64,000 nt of DNA, taken from positions 14,310-78,309 of the forward strand of contig DASZRW010000090.1 of the NCBI GenBank assembly GCA_035549015.1, read 5' to 3'. The notes under the pieces are model-generated. The model ran no database searches. It worked only from the letters and a program-made list of their open reading frames with translations, and was not told the DNA's origin. The stretch is from JAFDZV01 sp035549015. Lineage in GTDB: Bacteria > Bacteroidota > Ignavibacteria > OLB7. The translations under genes were made by a program, and so were the position numbers. Shown in pieces: positions 1 through 9,288 of the stretch. The first letter of the stretch is position 1. Each line of letters begins with the position of its first letter.

Positions 1-1127
1 AACTGGGTCTGGAACTGTTCAACCGGAGTCAGTGCCAGATAGAACGGATCGGTCGGGACGCCGTCGTAATCCTGCGATGTGTTGTACTGCTCCACGGAGA
101 TCGGCTTGTCCGATCGGAATTCCACCAGCTCCTTGCCGAGCGCGCGATACTCGAACCAGCCGATTCCCTCGTCGCCGCCAACCTGCGAGAGCGTGGCATA
201 CTTCTGGCCGTTTACCCACACCGACGTGTTGTTGTCGCCGGCGAAGACACGATAGAAGTCACCCTTCAGTCGCGTCTGGAACGGAACGGCCTGGTACAGC
301 CTGCCCCACGAGGATATCGGGAGCATCGTCTCGCACAGGTGATCGCAGCAACAGAAGTTGATCTGATTTGGAATGTAGGTACAGGCCTGCCCCGCAGTGA
401 CGGTTACCGGCTTGCTGGCATGGATCACCGCGCCGGACATGTCGCCGCCGTATCCCATCGTCATCGCGGAATAGACGTCGCCGCTGTCGAGCGTCATGGT
501 GATGTGTGCGCCGGCCGCATGGTTCGGCGTTGCCGAAGGCTGGTCAACCGTAATTGTGGTGTTGTTGAACGGTGCAATCACCATGAACTGCGAGGGAAGC
601 TCCTGCGTTCCGCCGATGACGGCTGCGTACGAACCAACCACGTAGTCGCGGCCGATCGCATTCACCGGAAGAGCAAGCAGACCGTCGCTGGTGAAACTTG
701 TCCGGTTCATCACATAGACAACGATCGGAGCATCGGCATCCACATGCACGGCGCGCCGGTGGTATATCTGGTCGTCCGGTACGGGGGCAACGTCGCTGCG
801 GGTAAACATCTGCGCCTCGATCGGCGTCAGATCCACAGTAACGATGTCGTACGGCTTCGTGTAGAATGTCTTCTTGATGCCCGCTCCTGCCCATACACGT
901 ACCTGCGTTCTGACACCGGACGTTATGTACAGCCGGATGTAGTACTGCGATGCGGAAGGGCTATCCCAGTTGGCCGGAATGGCAAACCAGAAATCCCGGC
1001 CCGAGTTTGTCGGGCCGAACGGGACGGGAAAATTCTTGAACTTGCCGGATCCCTGTGCGCTTGCATCCAGATTCGCAAGCAGCACCAGCAGCATCGGCAG
1101 TAGCAGGTAACGGAACACGCGCCTCAT
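1..1127 (-). CDS. IgGFc-binding-domain surface protein, C-terminus beyond window
   Basis: The gene starts at 1127 on the minus strand and is still open at base 1, so only about 375 N-terminal residues are present. The start has a GGAG ribosome site 7 bases upstream. A signal peptide of about 25 residues ends in ASAQ. Next come a GRDFWFAIPANW block and a region matching the IgGFc-binding N-terminal domain family (NRTSFTSDGLLALPVNA, CCCDHLCETMLP, WGRLYQAVPFQTR). The whole fragment aligns by eye with the gene at 2519-4894, so the two are paralogues. The family is found on secreted or surface proteins; by analogy with the paralogue it probably carries a T9SS sorting domain beyond the window. Ligand unknown. 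Confidence 0.85.
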   Translation of the reverse strand, partial: MRRVFRYLLLPMLLVLLANLDASAQGSGKFKNFPVPFGPTNSGRDFWFAIPANWDSPSASQYYIRLYITSGVRTQVRVWAGAGIKKTFYTKPYDIVTVDLTPIEAQMFTRSDVAPVPDDQIYHRRAVHVDADAPIVVYVMNRTSFTSDGLLALPVNAIGRDYVVGSYAAVIGGTQELPSQFMVIAPFNNTTITVDQPSATPNHAAGAHITMTLDSGDVYSAMTMGYGGDMSGAVIHASKPVTVTAGQACTYIPNQINFCCCDHLCETMLPISSWGRLYQAVPFQTRLKGDFYRVFAGDNNTSVWVNGQKYATLSQVGGDEGIGWFEYRALGKELVEFRSDKPISVEQYNTSQDYDGVPTDPFYLALTPVEQFQTQ

Positions 1128-1649
1128 GATGCTTCTCCGTATAGAGTGTTCTGTTCGATGTATTTGAATACCTATCTGATCTGATTTTCAGGGTATCACG
1201 CCCTTCGGCAGACCGCCGAACAGTCTGCAGCGTGGATGTACGTCAACAGGCTGTCTTCATCAACAGTTGTGGCGATCGGCATGAACAACCGCCACGGCAC
1301 CATAATCTATGACAGATCATGAGCCGTCAGTGTCACAACCGACGTGGACCGTACTGTATGTCTTCTATCGGGAACGGAGACGTAGAGGCTGGATGGGGGG
1401 TTGCTCTTGCGGGCCGTGCTGAATGGGGTACCTCCTATCCACGTCCCTGACAATATGGAAACTACGCTAATGCCGGATAAAATCCGCGTGCTTCGTGGCG
1501 CCGGGGGCTGCGCATCACCAGGGCACCGGCTACCGCCATGACAGAGATACCATAGAGACCATCGGCACGGAGGAAAAGTTACGGTGGGGGCGGTTCGGAA
1601 CACCCGGCACGGATCCGAGGACCAAAAAACGGGGCGGCGAGGGGTGCAC
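1128..1649. other. intergenic, no gene seen
   Basis: This 522-base gap lies between the lolD stop and the start of the truncated surface-protein gene, both on the minus strand. An open frame at 1307-1603 on the minus strand has no ribosome site and a composition unlike a real protein. A short hairpin (TTCGGC, 1204-1209, with GCCGAA, 1215-1220) sits in the probable leader of the surface-protein gene. A T6 run lies just after the lolD stop, but I see no convincing stem before it. Confidence 0.5.
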
Positions 1650-2351
1650 TCAGGCGACTGTCAATAATCCATCACGCATATGCAGAACGCGGTCGGCACG
1701 ATCGGCAAGGTCCGCATTGTGCGTCACAATGATGAAGGTGCGGCGTTCCCGGCGACTGATCTCCCACAACAGATCGTGCAGGCGTTCGCCGTTTTCCGAG
1801 TCGAGGTTGCCCGAGGGTTCATCGGCAAGCACCAGATCGGGCTGGGGGATGAGGGCCCGGGCGACCGCTACACGCTGCTGTTCGCCGCCGGACAGTTCCG
1901 CCGGTTTATGGGTTGCCCGTTCCAGCAATCCAACCAGATTCAGATACTCGCCTGCCCGCGCCAAGGCAGGCCGCATCGAAACGCCCCGGATCAGCAACGG
2001 CATCGCAACGTTTTCCAGCGCCGTGAATTCCGGAAGGAGGTGATGGAATTGAAAGACAAATCCGATGTGCCGATTGCGAAAATCTGCCAGTTCCGTCGGT
2101 TTCATTCCGTCCAACTGACGCCCGGCCACCATCACACTTCCGGATGTTGCGGCATCCAGCGCACCCACAATATGGAGCAGTGTGCTCTTGCCGGCACCGG
2201 AACTGCCGATAACTGCCACAATCTGCCCCTGTTCAACATCGAGCGAGATGCCTCGAAGTACCGACAGAGGCTTTCCCTCCATCTCATAAGTCTTGGTGAC
2301 ATCGCGAAGGCGAACCACCGGCGAGGCTGTCGTGCTGGTCTCGTGCGTCAT
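1650..2351 (-). CDS. lolD: LolD/MacB-type ABC transporter ATP-binding protein
   Basis: This 233-residue ABC ATPase is of the LolD/MacB/FtsE class. LolD members energise LolCE, which releases lipoproteins from the inner membrane to the carrier LolA. Visible motifs are Walker A GSSGAGKST (residues 49-57), a Q-loop at Q101 followed by the class-typical FHHLLPEFTALENV, the signature LSGGEQ (153-158), Walker B LVLADE (173-178) with SGNLD, and the switch His211. Length is normal. The start has a TAGG site 5 bases upstream. No LolC/LolE-type permease lies within the window, so the substrate (lipoprotein, or small molecules as for MacB) is not settled by context. It is flanked by two paralogous surface-protein genes on the same strand. 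Confidence 0.85.
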   Translation of the reverse strand: MTHETSTTASPVVRLRDVTKTYEMEGKPLSVLRGISLDVEQGQIVAVIGSSGAGKSTLLHIVGALDAATSGSVMVAGRQLDGMKPTELADFRNRHIGFVFQFHHLLPEFTALENVAMPLLIRGVSMRPALARAGEYLNLVGLLERATHKPAELSGGEQQRVAVARALIPQPDLVLADEPSGNLDSENGERLHDLLWEISRRERRTFIIVTHNADLADRADRVLHMRDGLLTVA

Positions 2352-2464
2352 GAACGCCTAAGATAACGAACGATCCGCTCTGCCGAAGATACCCTTCATG
2401 GTATTGTGCTGCCAGCGGACATCGGCCCATCGCGTTTCCGCGAATCATGACGCCACGAACAGAA

Positions 2465-2499
2465 CCGCGCCCGTTCTCCAAACCGGAAAACGGGCGCGG
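2465..2499 (-). terminator. terminator of the 2519-4894 gene
   Basis: A perfect 11-bp stem (CCGCGCCCGTT, 2465-2475, with AACGGGCGCGG, 2489-2499) closes a 13-base loop 20 bases after the stop codon. Read on the minus strand it is followed by a modest T-rich stretch (TTCTGTTC). Confidence 0.7.
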
Positions 2500-2518
2500 A
2501 CTTCCTGCACGAAACGGA

Positions 2519-4894
2519 TCAGCGTGTGATTGTCAGCGGCTGTGCCAGAACAGTGCCGCCACATGCGATGCGGCAGTAGTACCGGCCGGCCGGCAGATTG
2601 GCGACCTCGATTGGAACCGCATGCTCGCCCGCGGCCATCAACGTAGGCTGCTCGATCGGCGTGCCGACGATGGCGCCGGCGTTGTCCACGATCGCGATCG
2701 TCACCATGCAGGCGGCCGGCAGTGTGAGATGCGCGCTCACTGCCGAGCCATGTGTCTGGTTCGGTGTGAGAGCAAATGCCGCCGAAGCGATGCCCGGTGT
2801 TACGGAGGGGACAGCGGCAACGTCCGCCCAGCCTGAGCCCGTGAGTGTGCTCTGCGTTATCGCGCCACAACTGTCCCCGATCCGTATCGTGGCCATGTAG
2901 GCAATCGAACTGTCGGGTGCGAACCAGACGTTGATCGTACGGGTCTGCCCCGGATAAAGGGCCAGCGGCAACGTCAGCGCCTCGATGGAGAACTTCGTCG
3001 CATCACCGGAATCGGAAAGGCCGATCGACGTTATGTATCTCAGGTCCGTCCCCTCGTTGGTGAGATCTACCGTCCCGGAATTCCTGGTTCCCACATGCTG
3101 CAGCCCGAAGTCGAACCCGTTCGACCGGATCGCACTGGAGGGATGGTAGTCCACCGTATCGAAGGCCACATTCCCCGACATATCAGCGGCAACGATAATT
3201 GCCCGCGAGGGACGCTGCTTGTCGATCACATTGAAGTATACCGTGGCTGCAGCGGTGTCGGCCTGATACGGCGAGATCTGATGCGAGAGATTGCCCGTTG
3301 TATCGCCAAGCACATCGATGGACGAAATGAACGCCCGTTCGTCGTAACGCGTGCCGGAGGTAACGTTGGCGGTGATCGTGCCTCCGCATGCAATGCTGTG
3401 CGTGATCTTCGGGGCAACGGTGGGAGGAGGCGTCTCCGATGCCGTGTCGTTGTCGTTCATGTCCCGCGCGATGGCGGCAATCGGGTACCCATAGGAATCG
3501 TAGGCGCTGAAGCCATAGATATGCCCGCCAAGCGGCCGCGGGCTGCGGAGTTGATACGCCCCCGGAGCAATCTGGATGGTCACGCCTGCATAGCTGCGCC
3601 CGTTCAACTGCGTAGGGAAGGGCTTCGGTGTGGCGGCACCGGCATTCTGCCACAGGGGCGTCCAGTTGCCGGTGCCGGCCGGTGCAATCTCGATCTGCCT
3701 GTACGTTGCCGAGTCAACCGTGAGGTTGATATAGTTCTGTGGGAAATCGCTGGCCGGCGTCGAGAAGAGCCAGTTGACGCCATATTGCTCGAACGGCGTC
3801 AGCATCTGATAGAACGGATCGGATGGAACGTTGTCGTATGCCTGCGACGTATTGTATTGCGCCACCATGATCGGCTTGTTGGAACTGAACTCCACCATCT
3901 CCTTCCCCAGCGCACGGTACTCGATCCAGCCGGACCCCTCACCGCCCCCTGCCTTCATGAGCGTGGCATACTCCACGCCATTGATGGATACTTTGGCATT
4001 GTCCGCACCGGCAAAGACACGATAGAAGTCGCCCTTCAATCGTGTTGCCAGCGGAACGGCCTGGTACCGCCTTCCCCACGCCTGCACCGGCAGCATCATC
4101 TCCGTCAGATGATCGCAGCAGCAGTAATTGATCTGGTTCGGGATGTAGGTGCAGCTCTGCCCCGCGGTAACCGCCACGGGTTTGTTCGAGCGAATGACCG
4201 CGCCGGACATGTCACCGCCGTAACCAAGCGTCATCGCCGAGTAGACGTCGCCCTGGTTCATCGTCAGCGTGACCGTTTCGCCGGCCCTGTGATTGGGTGT
4301 GGCCATCGGCTGTTCAATTGTCACGATTGTATGGTCGTAGGGCGCAATCACCATCAACTGCGATGGCAGCTCCTGCGTGCCGCCGATAACTGCCGCATAC
4401 GAGGCAACGATGTACCGGCGTCCAAGAGCGTTCACCGGCAGAGCAAGCAGGCCATCGCTGGTATAGGTTGTCCGATTCATACCGTACACCACAATCGGCG
4501 CGTCCGCATCCACATGAATCGCGCGTCCGTGATAGATCTGATCATCCGGCACGGGGCCAACGTCGCTGCGCGTGAACATCTGCGCCTCAACCGGCGTCAG
4601 GTCCACCGTCACAACAGAGTCCGGTCTGGTATACAGCGTCTTCCTGATGTTGGCACCCGCCCATACACGCACCTGGGTCCGGGTGCTCGATGCGATGTAC
4701 AACCGGATGTAGTAATCTGAAGCCGTAGGGTTATCCCAGTTCGCCGGGAAGGCAAGCCAGAATTCGCGGCCGGCATTGTTGGGCCCGTTCAGAAATGGGA
4801 GCGTGCCCTGCGCGCGGCAGAGATGAATTCCTGCGGTCAATGCAAACACCAGCGGCAAGACCAGGCATCGTGTACGTAAGTAGTGGTTCATCAT
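2519..4894 (-). CDS. IgGFc-binding-domain surface protein with T9SS-type C-terminal domain
   Basis: This is a 791-residue exported protein. I place the start at the double ATG (4894/4891), because the signal peptide (MNHYLRTRCLVLPLVFALT, cleavage near RAQ/G) begins there; the frame extends upstream without support. Residues about 35-130 hold the GREFWLAFPANW block. About 130-400 match the IgGFc-binding N-terminal domain (NRTTYTSDGLLALPVNALG, CCCDHLTEMMLP, WGRRYQAVPLATR). A choice-of-anchor-like beta domain follows (about 590-700). The last 70-80 residues look like a T9SS type A sorting domain (NLPAGRYYCRI near the end). Likely secreted across the outer membrane and attached at the surface. 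It is a paralogue of the truncated gene at 1-1127. Ligand unknown. Confidence 0.85.
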   Translation of the reverse strand: MMNHYLRTRCLVLPLVFALTAGIHLCRAQGTLPFLNGPNNAGREFWLAFPANWDNPTASDYYIRLYIASSTRTQVRVWAGANIRKTLYTRPDSVVTVDLTPVEAQMFTRSDVGPVPDDQIYHGRAIHVDADAPIVVYGMNRTTYTSDGLLALPVNALGRRYIVASYAAVIGGTQELPSQLMVIAPYDHTIVTIEQPMATPNHRAGETVTLTMNQGDVYSAMTLGYGGDMSGAVIRSNKPVAVTAGQSCTYIPNQINYCCCDHLTEMMLPVQAWGRRYQAVPLATRLKGDFYRVFAGADNAKVSINGVEYATLMKAGGGEGSGWIEYRALGKEMVEFSSNKPIMVAQYNTSQAYDNVPSDPFYQMLTPFEQYGVNWLFSTPASDFPQNYINLTVDSATYRQIEIAPAGTGNWTPLWQNAGAATPKPFPTQLNGRSYAGVTIQIAPGAYQLRSPRPLGGHIYGFSAYDSYGYPIAAIARDMNDNDTASETPPPTVAPKITHSIACGGTITANVTSGTRYDERAFISSIDVLGDTTGNLSHQISPYQADTAAATVYFNVIDKQRPSRAIIVAADMSGNVAFDTVDYHPSSAIRSNGFDFGLQHVGTRNSGTVDLTNEGTDLRYITSIGLSDSGDATKFSIEALTLPLALYPGQTRTINVWFAPDSSIAYMATIRIGDSCGAITQSTLTGSGWADVAAVPSVTPGIASAAFALTPNQTHGSAVSAHLTLPAACMVTIAIVDNAGAIVGTPIEQPTLMAAGEHAVPIEVANLPAGRYYCRIACGGTVLAQPLTITR

Positions 4895-5279
4895 AATCAA
4901 CCTGAAGTAATTGGAGACTGAATGCTCCGTCTCGAAGTAGCGACAAACGCCGCAACGCATGGCACACCGGTGACGATATTCGGATTCAACTCACCCGGCG
5001 GCTGTACACAGTGGATAACACGAGATCCCCCCGAATGTTTGCAGCCGCGCCGAAATCTTTTTTGAGAATGTATCGATACCGGCTGCAAACTCCCGCCGTT
5101 GAGCCCGTTGACGGCCGCCGGCCCGGCATCGCTCTCATTTGGAATCAACACGTTCTCTCCATGCAACGATACCGCGCACGCATGACTATGTGACTACTCG
5201 TTTACTACGCATGGGTGGGCGGTTCGATCACGGGCGCCCGCTCATTCAGTAACGGCGGACGCCCGTGTCGTCTACGGCA
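4895..5279. other. intergenic: leader of the surface-protein gene and a terminator
   Basis: This 385-base gap separates two minus-strand genes. It holds the terminator hairpin at 5229-5267 and, presumably, the promoter of the gene starting at 4894, which I could not pinpoint. One DnaA-box-like nonamer (AGTGGATAA, 5010-5018; one mismatch) occurs alone and I give it no weight. Confidence 0.45.
5229..5267 (-). terminator. hairpin terminator of the 5280-8333 gene
   Basis: CACGGGCG (5229-5236) pairs with CGCCCGTG (5260-5267). The stem continues after one mismatch as CCGC (5238-5241) with GCGG (5255-5258). It lies 12 bases downstream of the minus-strand stop codon. There is no long T run, so its strength is uncertain. 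Confidence 0.55.
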
Positions 5280-8200
5280 TCAACGCATGATCACCAGCAG
5301 CACGGTACAAGCGCCCGCAGGTGATTCCATGCGGCAGAAATAATTCCCGTTCGGGAGAGAGGGGAGACTGACGCAGAGAGCGTGAACGCCCGGCGTCGCA
5401 TCGGGCTCCCGCATCAACTCCCAAACCGTTTCGCCGAACACGTTCACCAGCGAGATCGTTGCCGGCCCGCTCCCAACGACGGTACAACGCAGGTTCAGGA
5501 GATTGCCGGCCACCGGGTTCGGTGCAATCGAGAGTCCGCTTGTACGAACCACCGGCTCCGCATCGCGCGTGATCCCGAGAGAGCCGAGCTCGCGGCTGGA
5601 GCCGTCGAGCGCAACCTCGTCCAGACGATACCTGCAGATGCATTCTGCCGGCAGTCCCGTTGTTCCATCAACGTAGTCGTAGCTCTGCACGATATTTGTA
5701 GTTCCCGCACCGCGAAGGCATGTATCGCTGCGATAGTCTGCAATCAACGTGAGCGCGGAATCCACGCCGGCCACCATACGGTAGAGACGGAACCCGGTGT
5801 TCTCCAGCTCTGCGGCCGTCCGCCAATGCAGGACGTTGCCCCTCTCCCCCGCATAGCCTTCGAACGACAGCAGGCGTACCGGCAACGTGTTGAACGTCGT
5901 ATTGCCCCCGATTGCATACTCGCTCCGGAACACATGCTGCGTGTCGGCACGCAGGTACGCTCCGGAGGCGCTCACCTCGCGGCCCGTCGTGATGAAGTCC
6001 TCCCAGGGAAATCCGGGCGCGGATCTGAACACGATCTCCAGATCACCGGCATCCCGAAGTCCCGGTAGCCCCGAGGCATCGAACGCCAGCCCGAATGTTA
6101 TTCTCCCGAGCCCCGTTGCTCTGTAGCTCCACCACCGATCCGTGGAGAGCACATTGATCGGCGTGCGCCCGCTGCGGAGCATCGGTATTCCTCTTCCGGA
6201 GAGCGGCCCGCTTGTCCGCGTGATCTGAAGACTGCCGTCTGCCTGCACCGGCGAACTGAAGGCCGTCACCGAACCGGCGAAGCGGATCGTGTCTCTGAAA
6301 CCTGCACGGATGGCGAACCGCTGCGAGAGCGGCGTCCCCGGGGTTGCCACCGCAAGCACGGCGGAAGCGGATGGGCTGTACAACAGATCGCACTCACGAT
6401 ATGCGTAGGCGCGGAGGAAGTATGCCGTATTCGCCGGCAGCCCCTGGATCACCGCGATCGTTCGCTCGGTCTTGGCAATGATCGCACAGCCCGCCCCCAG
6501 TGAGTCGCCCGGCAGGTAATAGCAGCCGTCGAGCGGAACGCGGGAAGGCGTGGAATCCGTGCGGGCGACGATGAGGTAGCCTGTTGCGCGATCGTCCTCG
6601 CGCCATCGAAGCACAAGCGTATCGCGCACATTGGCGCGCACCACAAAGGAGTCCACCGGTACGGGAGCAGCCGGCGAACATGCGTCGATCGTGTGAACCG
6701 AGATCGTATCCGATACTGCGGAGTAGGCATAGTTGCAGATACGCACACCAAACACCGTGAACCGATAGAGCGTGTTGGGATGAAGGCCCGTCACCACCGG
6801 ACGCCGGTCCGTGCCGATGTAGCGCACGGTATCGTCGCCAACGACGGCACCAACCGAGTACGGCACTCCGCTCACCGGCGCCGGGCGCAGCGTATCCGGT
6901 CCGTTGCTGAAGACCATGAAGCCGGTGGCATCGCTGGCACCGGCCACTGCAAGCCCCGCTGCCGTAGCGGTGACGTACCGGCCGGTGACGCCGGTAACTC
7001 CCGCAACGGTGCCGAGGCAGTATGTACGCACGGTGTCCAGCATCACATCAACGGAGTAGGCGCCGTTGCAGCTCTGCATGCCATAGAACGCGAAGACATA
7101 GAGCGAGTCCGCACGGAGTCCCCGGGCAACGATGGAGGAGACCGGAGCGCCGGAGTAAATCACGGTATCGGTGGCATTGAGCCCCTGGCCCGCAACATAG
7201 CGCACGTTGTCTTCGGGCCGCGAGTCCGGTGCCAGGCCGCTCCGCCGCAGCACCAGCACGGAATCGGTCTGAGCCCCGGCCGTGAAACCGAGCACGAGTG
7301 AATCCTGCGCCCGGCCGATCGTGGTCACGTTCGCGATCGCGGCGGCCGCGCCCGTACAGGGACGCGTGCTTCCGCTGCCGGTTGCCGGCGTCAACGAGTA
7401 ACGTCCGTTGCATGTCCGCAGGCCGTACATGGCGAAGTAGTACGTGGTTCCGGGCTGAAGGTGGGAGAAGGGAATGGATCGCGTACCGCCGGATCCCGCA
7501 AAGACGATGGTATCGGTGGCGTTCAATCCCTGTCCGACACTGTAACGCACTCCATCGGCAGGCATGGCGGTTGGCGGCGCCCCCGTACGGCGCAGAACGA
7601 GAATCGAGTCCGCATCCGTGCCCGGAGTCACGAAGAGCGTCAACGACGTGATGGCTGCATTCCCTGCGGAGTCCACGCGCCCGGCCATCGGCCGTCCGAG
7701 CACAGTAACGGCAAGATTGTCCACCACGACCCGTGGCAGATTTCCGGAGCCCGAGATGTTGACCGCATAAATCCGAATGCGGGCGTCGGCGGAGCCGTTG
7801 AACGAAGCCGGGAGCCTCACGCGCAGCGTCCCGGACTGCGCCGTAGCCTGATTGTCGAATGATGGCCACGTACCTCCGGCAATGTTTGCCGGCGGCAGGT
7901 CCGTGAACGTTGCTCCGGCACCGCCGTTGGTCGCCACGCGAAGCTCATTGGTTCTGCTGCCGAGCGTGGAGTTGGTAACCTTCAGCCAGTCGATGGCCAG
8001 GCTGTCCGGACAGTTGCCGCTGAAGTCACCATACCAGACAAATCCGGCGGGGCCATTCCCCACAGTGGGCTGCAGACGGATGGCACCGCCTGCGCCGCCG
8101 TTGTTGTTCAGACCATGCCCGGCGATGGACGTTGTCCACGTTGTGCCGGTTCCTGCATCGGCGGTGAACTCTCCACCATCCACGTTGGTTGCCGGGAACC

Positions 8201-8333
8201 CGGTGGTGCCGGCTCCAACCCAGGCGAAGACCTGGTTGTAGGGGAACGTATTGATCACGCGCCCCTGCGCATGTGCGGCTGCACATGCCATCAGCGAGAT
8301 GGCGAACGGAAGAAGGGAGATTCGCTTCACCAT
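5280..8333 (-). CDS. large exported fibronectin-III-like protein with T9SS sorting domain
   Basis: This is a 1017-residue exported protein. The start at 8333 is chosen over an in-frame ATG 12 codons upstream because GAGGAGG sits 5 bases before it and the signal peptide (MVKRISLLPFAISLMACAAAHAQ) begins there. Residues about 25-210 form a jelly-roll-like beta domain. Several degenerate fibronectin-III-like repeats of about 100 residues follow, recognisable by recurring TDSVLVLRRSG/ATGYLIVART strands and LQPGTTYYFAMYG/LPANTAYFLRAYA ends. The C-terminal region has LSFEGYAGERGNVLHWRTA, typical of modules preceding T9SS tails, and ends in a type A sorting domain (SIAPNPVAGNLL, LPNGNYFCRM). Probably a surface or secreted adhesin-like protein; no catalytic motif seen. 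Confidence 0.85.
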   Translation of the reverse strand: MVKRISLLPFAISLMACAAAHAQGRVINTFPYNQVFAWVGAGTTGFPATNVDGGEFTADAGTGTTWTTSIAGHGLNNNGGAGGAIRLQPTVGNGPAGFVWYGDFSGNCPDSLAIDWLKVTNSTLGSRTNELRVATNGGAGATFTDLPPANIAGGTWPSFDNQATAQSGTLRVRLPASFNGSADARIRIYAVNISGSGNLPRVVVDNLAVTVLGRPMAGRVDSAGNAAITSLTLFVTPGTDADSILVLRRTGAPPTAMPADGVRYSVGQGLNATDTIVFAGSGGTRSIPFSHLQPGTTYYFAMYGLRTCNGRYSLTPATGSGSTRPCTGAAAAIANVTTIGRAQDSLVLGFTAGAQTDSVLVLRRSGLAPDSRPEDNVRYVAGQGLNATDTVIYSGAPVSSIVARGLRADSLYVFAFYGMQSCNGAYSVDVMLDTVRTYCLGTVAGVTGVTGRYVTATAAGLAVAGASDATGFMVFSNGPDTLRPAPVSGVPYSVGAVVGDDTVRYIGTDRRPVVTGLHPNTLYRFTVFGVRICNYAYSAVSDTISVHTIDACSPAAPVPVDSFVVRANVRDTLVLRWREDDRATGYLIVARTDSTPSRVPLDGCYYLPGDSLGAGCAIIAKTERTIAVIQGLPANTAYFLRAYAYRECDLLYSPSASAVLAVATPGTPLSQRFAIRAGFRDTIRFAGSVTAFSSPVQADGSLQITRTSGPLSGRGIPMLRSGRTPINVLSTDRWWSYRATGLGRITFGLAFDASGLPGLRDAGDLEIVFRSAPGFPWEDFITTGREVSASGAYLRADTQHVFRSEYAIGGNTTFNTLPVRLLSFEGYAGERGNVLHWRTAAELENTGFRLYRMVAGVDSALTLIADYRSDTCLRGAGTTNIVQSYDYVDGTTGLPAECICRYRLDEVALDGSSRELGSLGITRDAEPVVRTSGLSIAPNPVAGNLLNLRCTVVGSGPATISLVNVFGETVWELMREPDATPGVHALCVSLPSLPNGNYFCRMESPAGACTVLLVIMR

Positions 8334-8740
8334 GGTTGCCTCCTCTATGGAACTATGAATGGGGTTCACCAGAACATCTGGCAGGAGGGATCAATCCGGT
8401 TTCGAAGCGTGTGGTAGCCGAACTGCGGATGCGGCCGGGGAGGGGCCGCTCGATGGGGTATCACAACATTATCAATTGATGAGCGTTTCTCCCAATCCCA
8501 CGGGCCACCGGCTGCAAGAGATTTCGATTGCATACCCCGGCAAGCCTCACTATTTTTGCCCTACTGCTTTAGTGGGCTAGGCGGAAACGCGTGCCCACTT
8601 TTTTTTACCACAGCGGAATCTGTGGCCTCCGAACCCTGAATTCAGAGAATCTGGGGCTTTTCAGTGCCGCTACGGCCGCATTGGTTAGGGCTGTAACAGG
8701 GGGCATTTCTTCCTGTTCACGCCCCATTTCCGTTGTAGTA
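8334..8740. other. divergent intergenic region before rimP
   Basis: A 407-base gap lies between the divergent T9SS cargo gene and rimP. It carries a Bacteroidota-type promoter candidate at 8528-8558 reading towards rimP, leaving a leader of about 175 bases. The frame upstream of the rimP ATG is open but has no start signal and no resemblance to RimP. Confidence 0.5.
8528..8558 (+). promoter_or_regulatory. Bacteroidota-type promoter candidate for the rimP-nusA-infB operon
   Basis: TTG (8528-8530), 20 bases, then TATTTTTG (8551-8558). This matches the -33 TTG and -7 TAnnTTTG elements known for the Bacteroidota primary sigma factor. The same spacing recurs before other genes in this window. Confidence 0.5.
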
Positions 8741-9220
8741 ATGAGCATTCTCCCCGGGGACATCGAGGCGGATTTGCGCAGGGAAATTGCGCGGCGCGGA
8801 ATGGTTCTGTTGGATCTGAAGCGGCGTGGAGAGCGCGGATCGACGGTGCTCGAAATCGTTGTCGACTCCGAAGAGGGAGTTACCCTCGATGCTCTCGCCG
8901 AACTGAACCGATGGATGGGCGCGCTGCTCGATGAACATGAGGAATCGTTGCCGGGCCGCTACCGGCTGGAAGTCTCATCGGCTGGTCTGGATCGTCCGCT
9001 GGAGCATCTCTGGCAGTACCGCAAGAACATCGGCCGCCGGATCAAGGTCACGTTCGATGACGAGAGCGGGATGCGCAGAACCGAGTTGTTCAAGCTCGTG
9101 GATGTCCATGACAACCAGCTTCTCATCGCCCCGATAAAGGGACGCGCGGCCTCCGAGGGAGAGCCAGAACCGATTGCGCTCGCGCAGGTGGTGCGCGCCG
9201 TGATCGAACCGGCCTTCTAG
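8741..9220 (+). CDS. rimP: ribosome maturation factor RimP
   Basis: The 159-residue RimP acts in 30S subunit maturation. I take the ATG at 8741, because from there (MSILPGDIEADL) the length and N-terminus fit the family of about 150 residues; the open frame begins 150 bases earlier without support. Family features are LDLKRRGERGSTVLEIVVDSEEGVTLD, the SSAGLDRPL motif near residue 80, and a C-terminal small beta-barrel (RRIKVTFDDESGMRRTELFKLV). It is the first gene of the rimP-nusA-infB-rbfA-truB-ribF cluster, an order conserved in many bacteria. Confidence 0.92.
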   Translation: MSILPGDIEADLRREIARRGMVLLDLKRRGERGSTVLEIVVDSEEGVTLDALAELNRWMGALLDEHEESLPGRYRLEVSSAGLDRPLEHLWQYRKNIGRRIKVTFDDESGMRRTELFKLVDVHDNQLLIAPIKGRAASEGEPEPIALAQVVRAVIEPAF

Positions 9221-9288
9221 CATGCGTGCCGGGCCGGTGACAACAACTATGTACGATAATCCGAGTTCCTTACTAAAGGCACAGAGCT

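Noticed and set aside
1307..1603. 98-codon minus-strand open frame in the lolD gap
   Set aside because: No ribosome site, no signal peptide, odd composition rich in Ser, Pro and Arg; most likely chance.
5010..5018. Single DnaA-box-like nonamer near 5.0 kb
   Set aside because: One mismatch and no other box close by; expected by chance, unlike the cluster at 22.5 kb.
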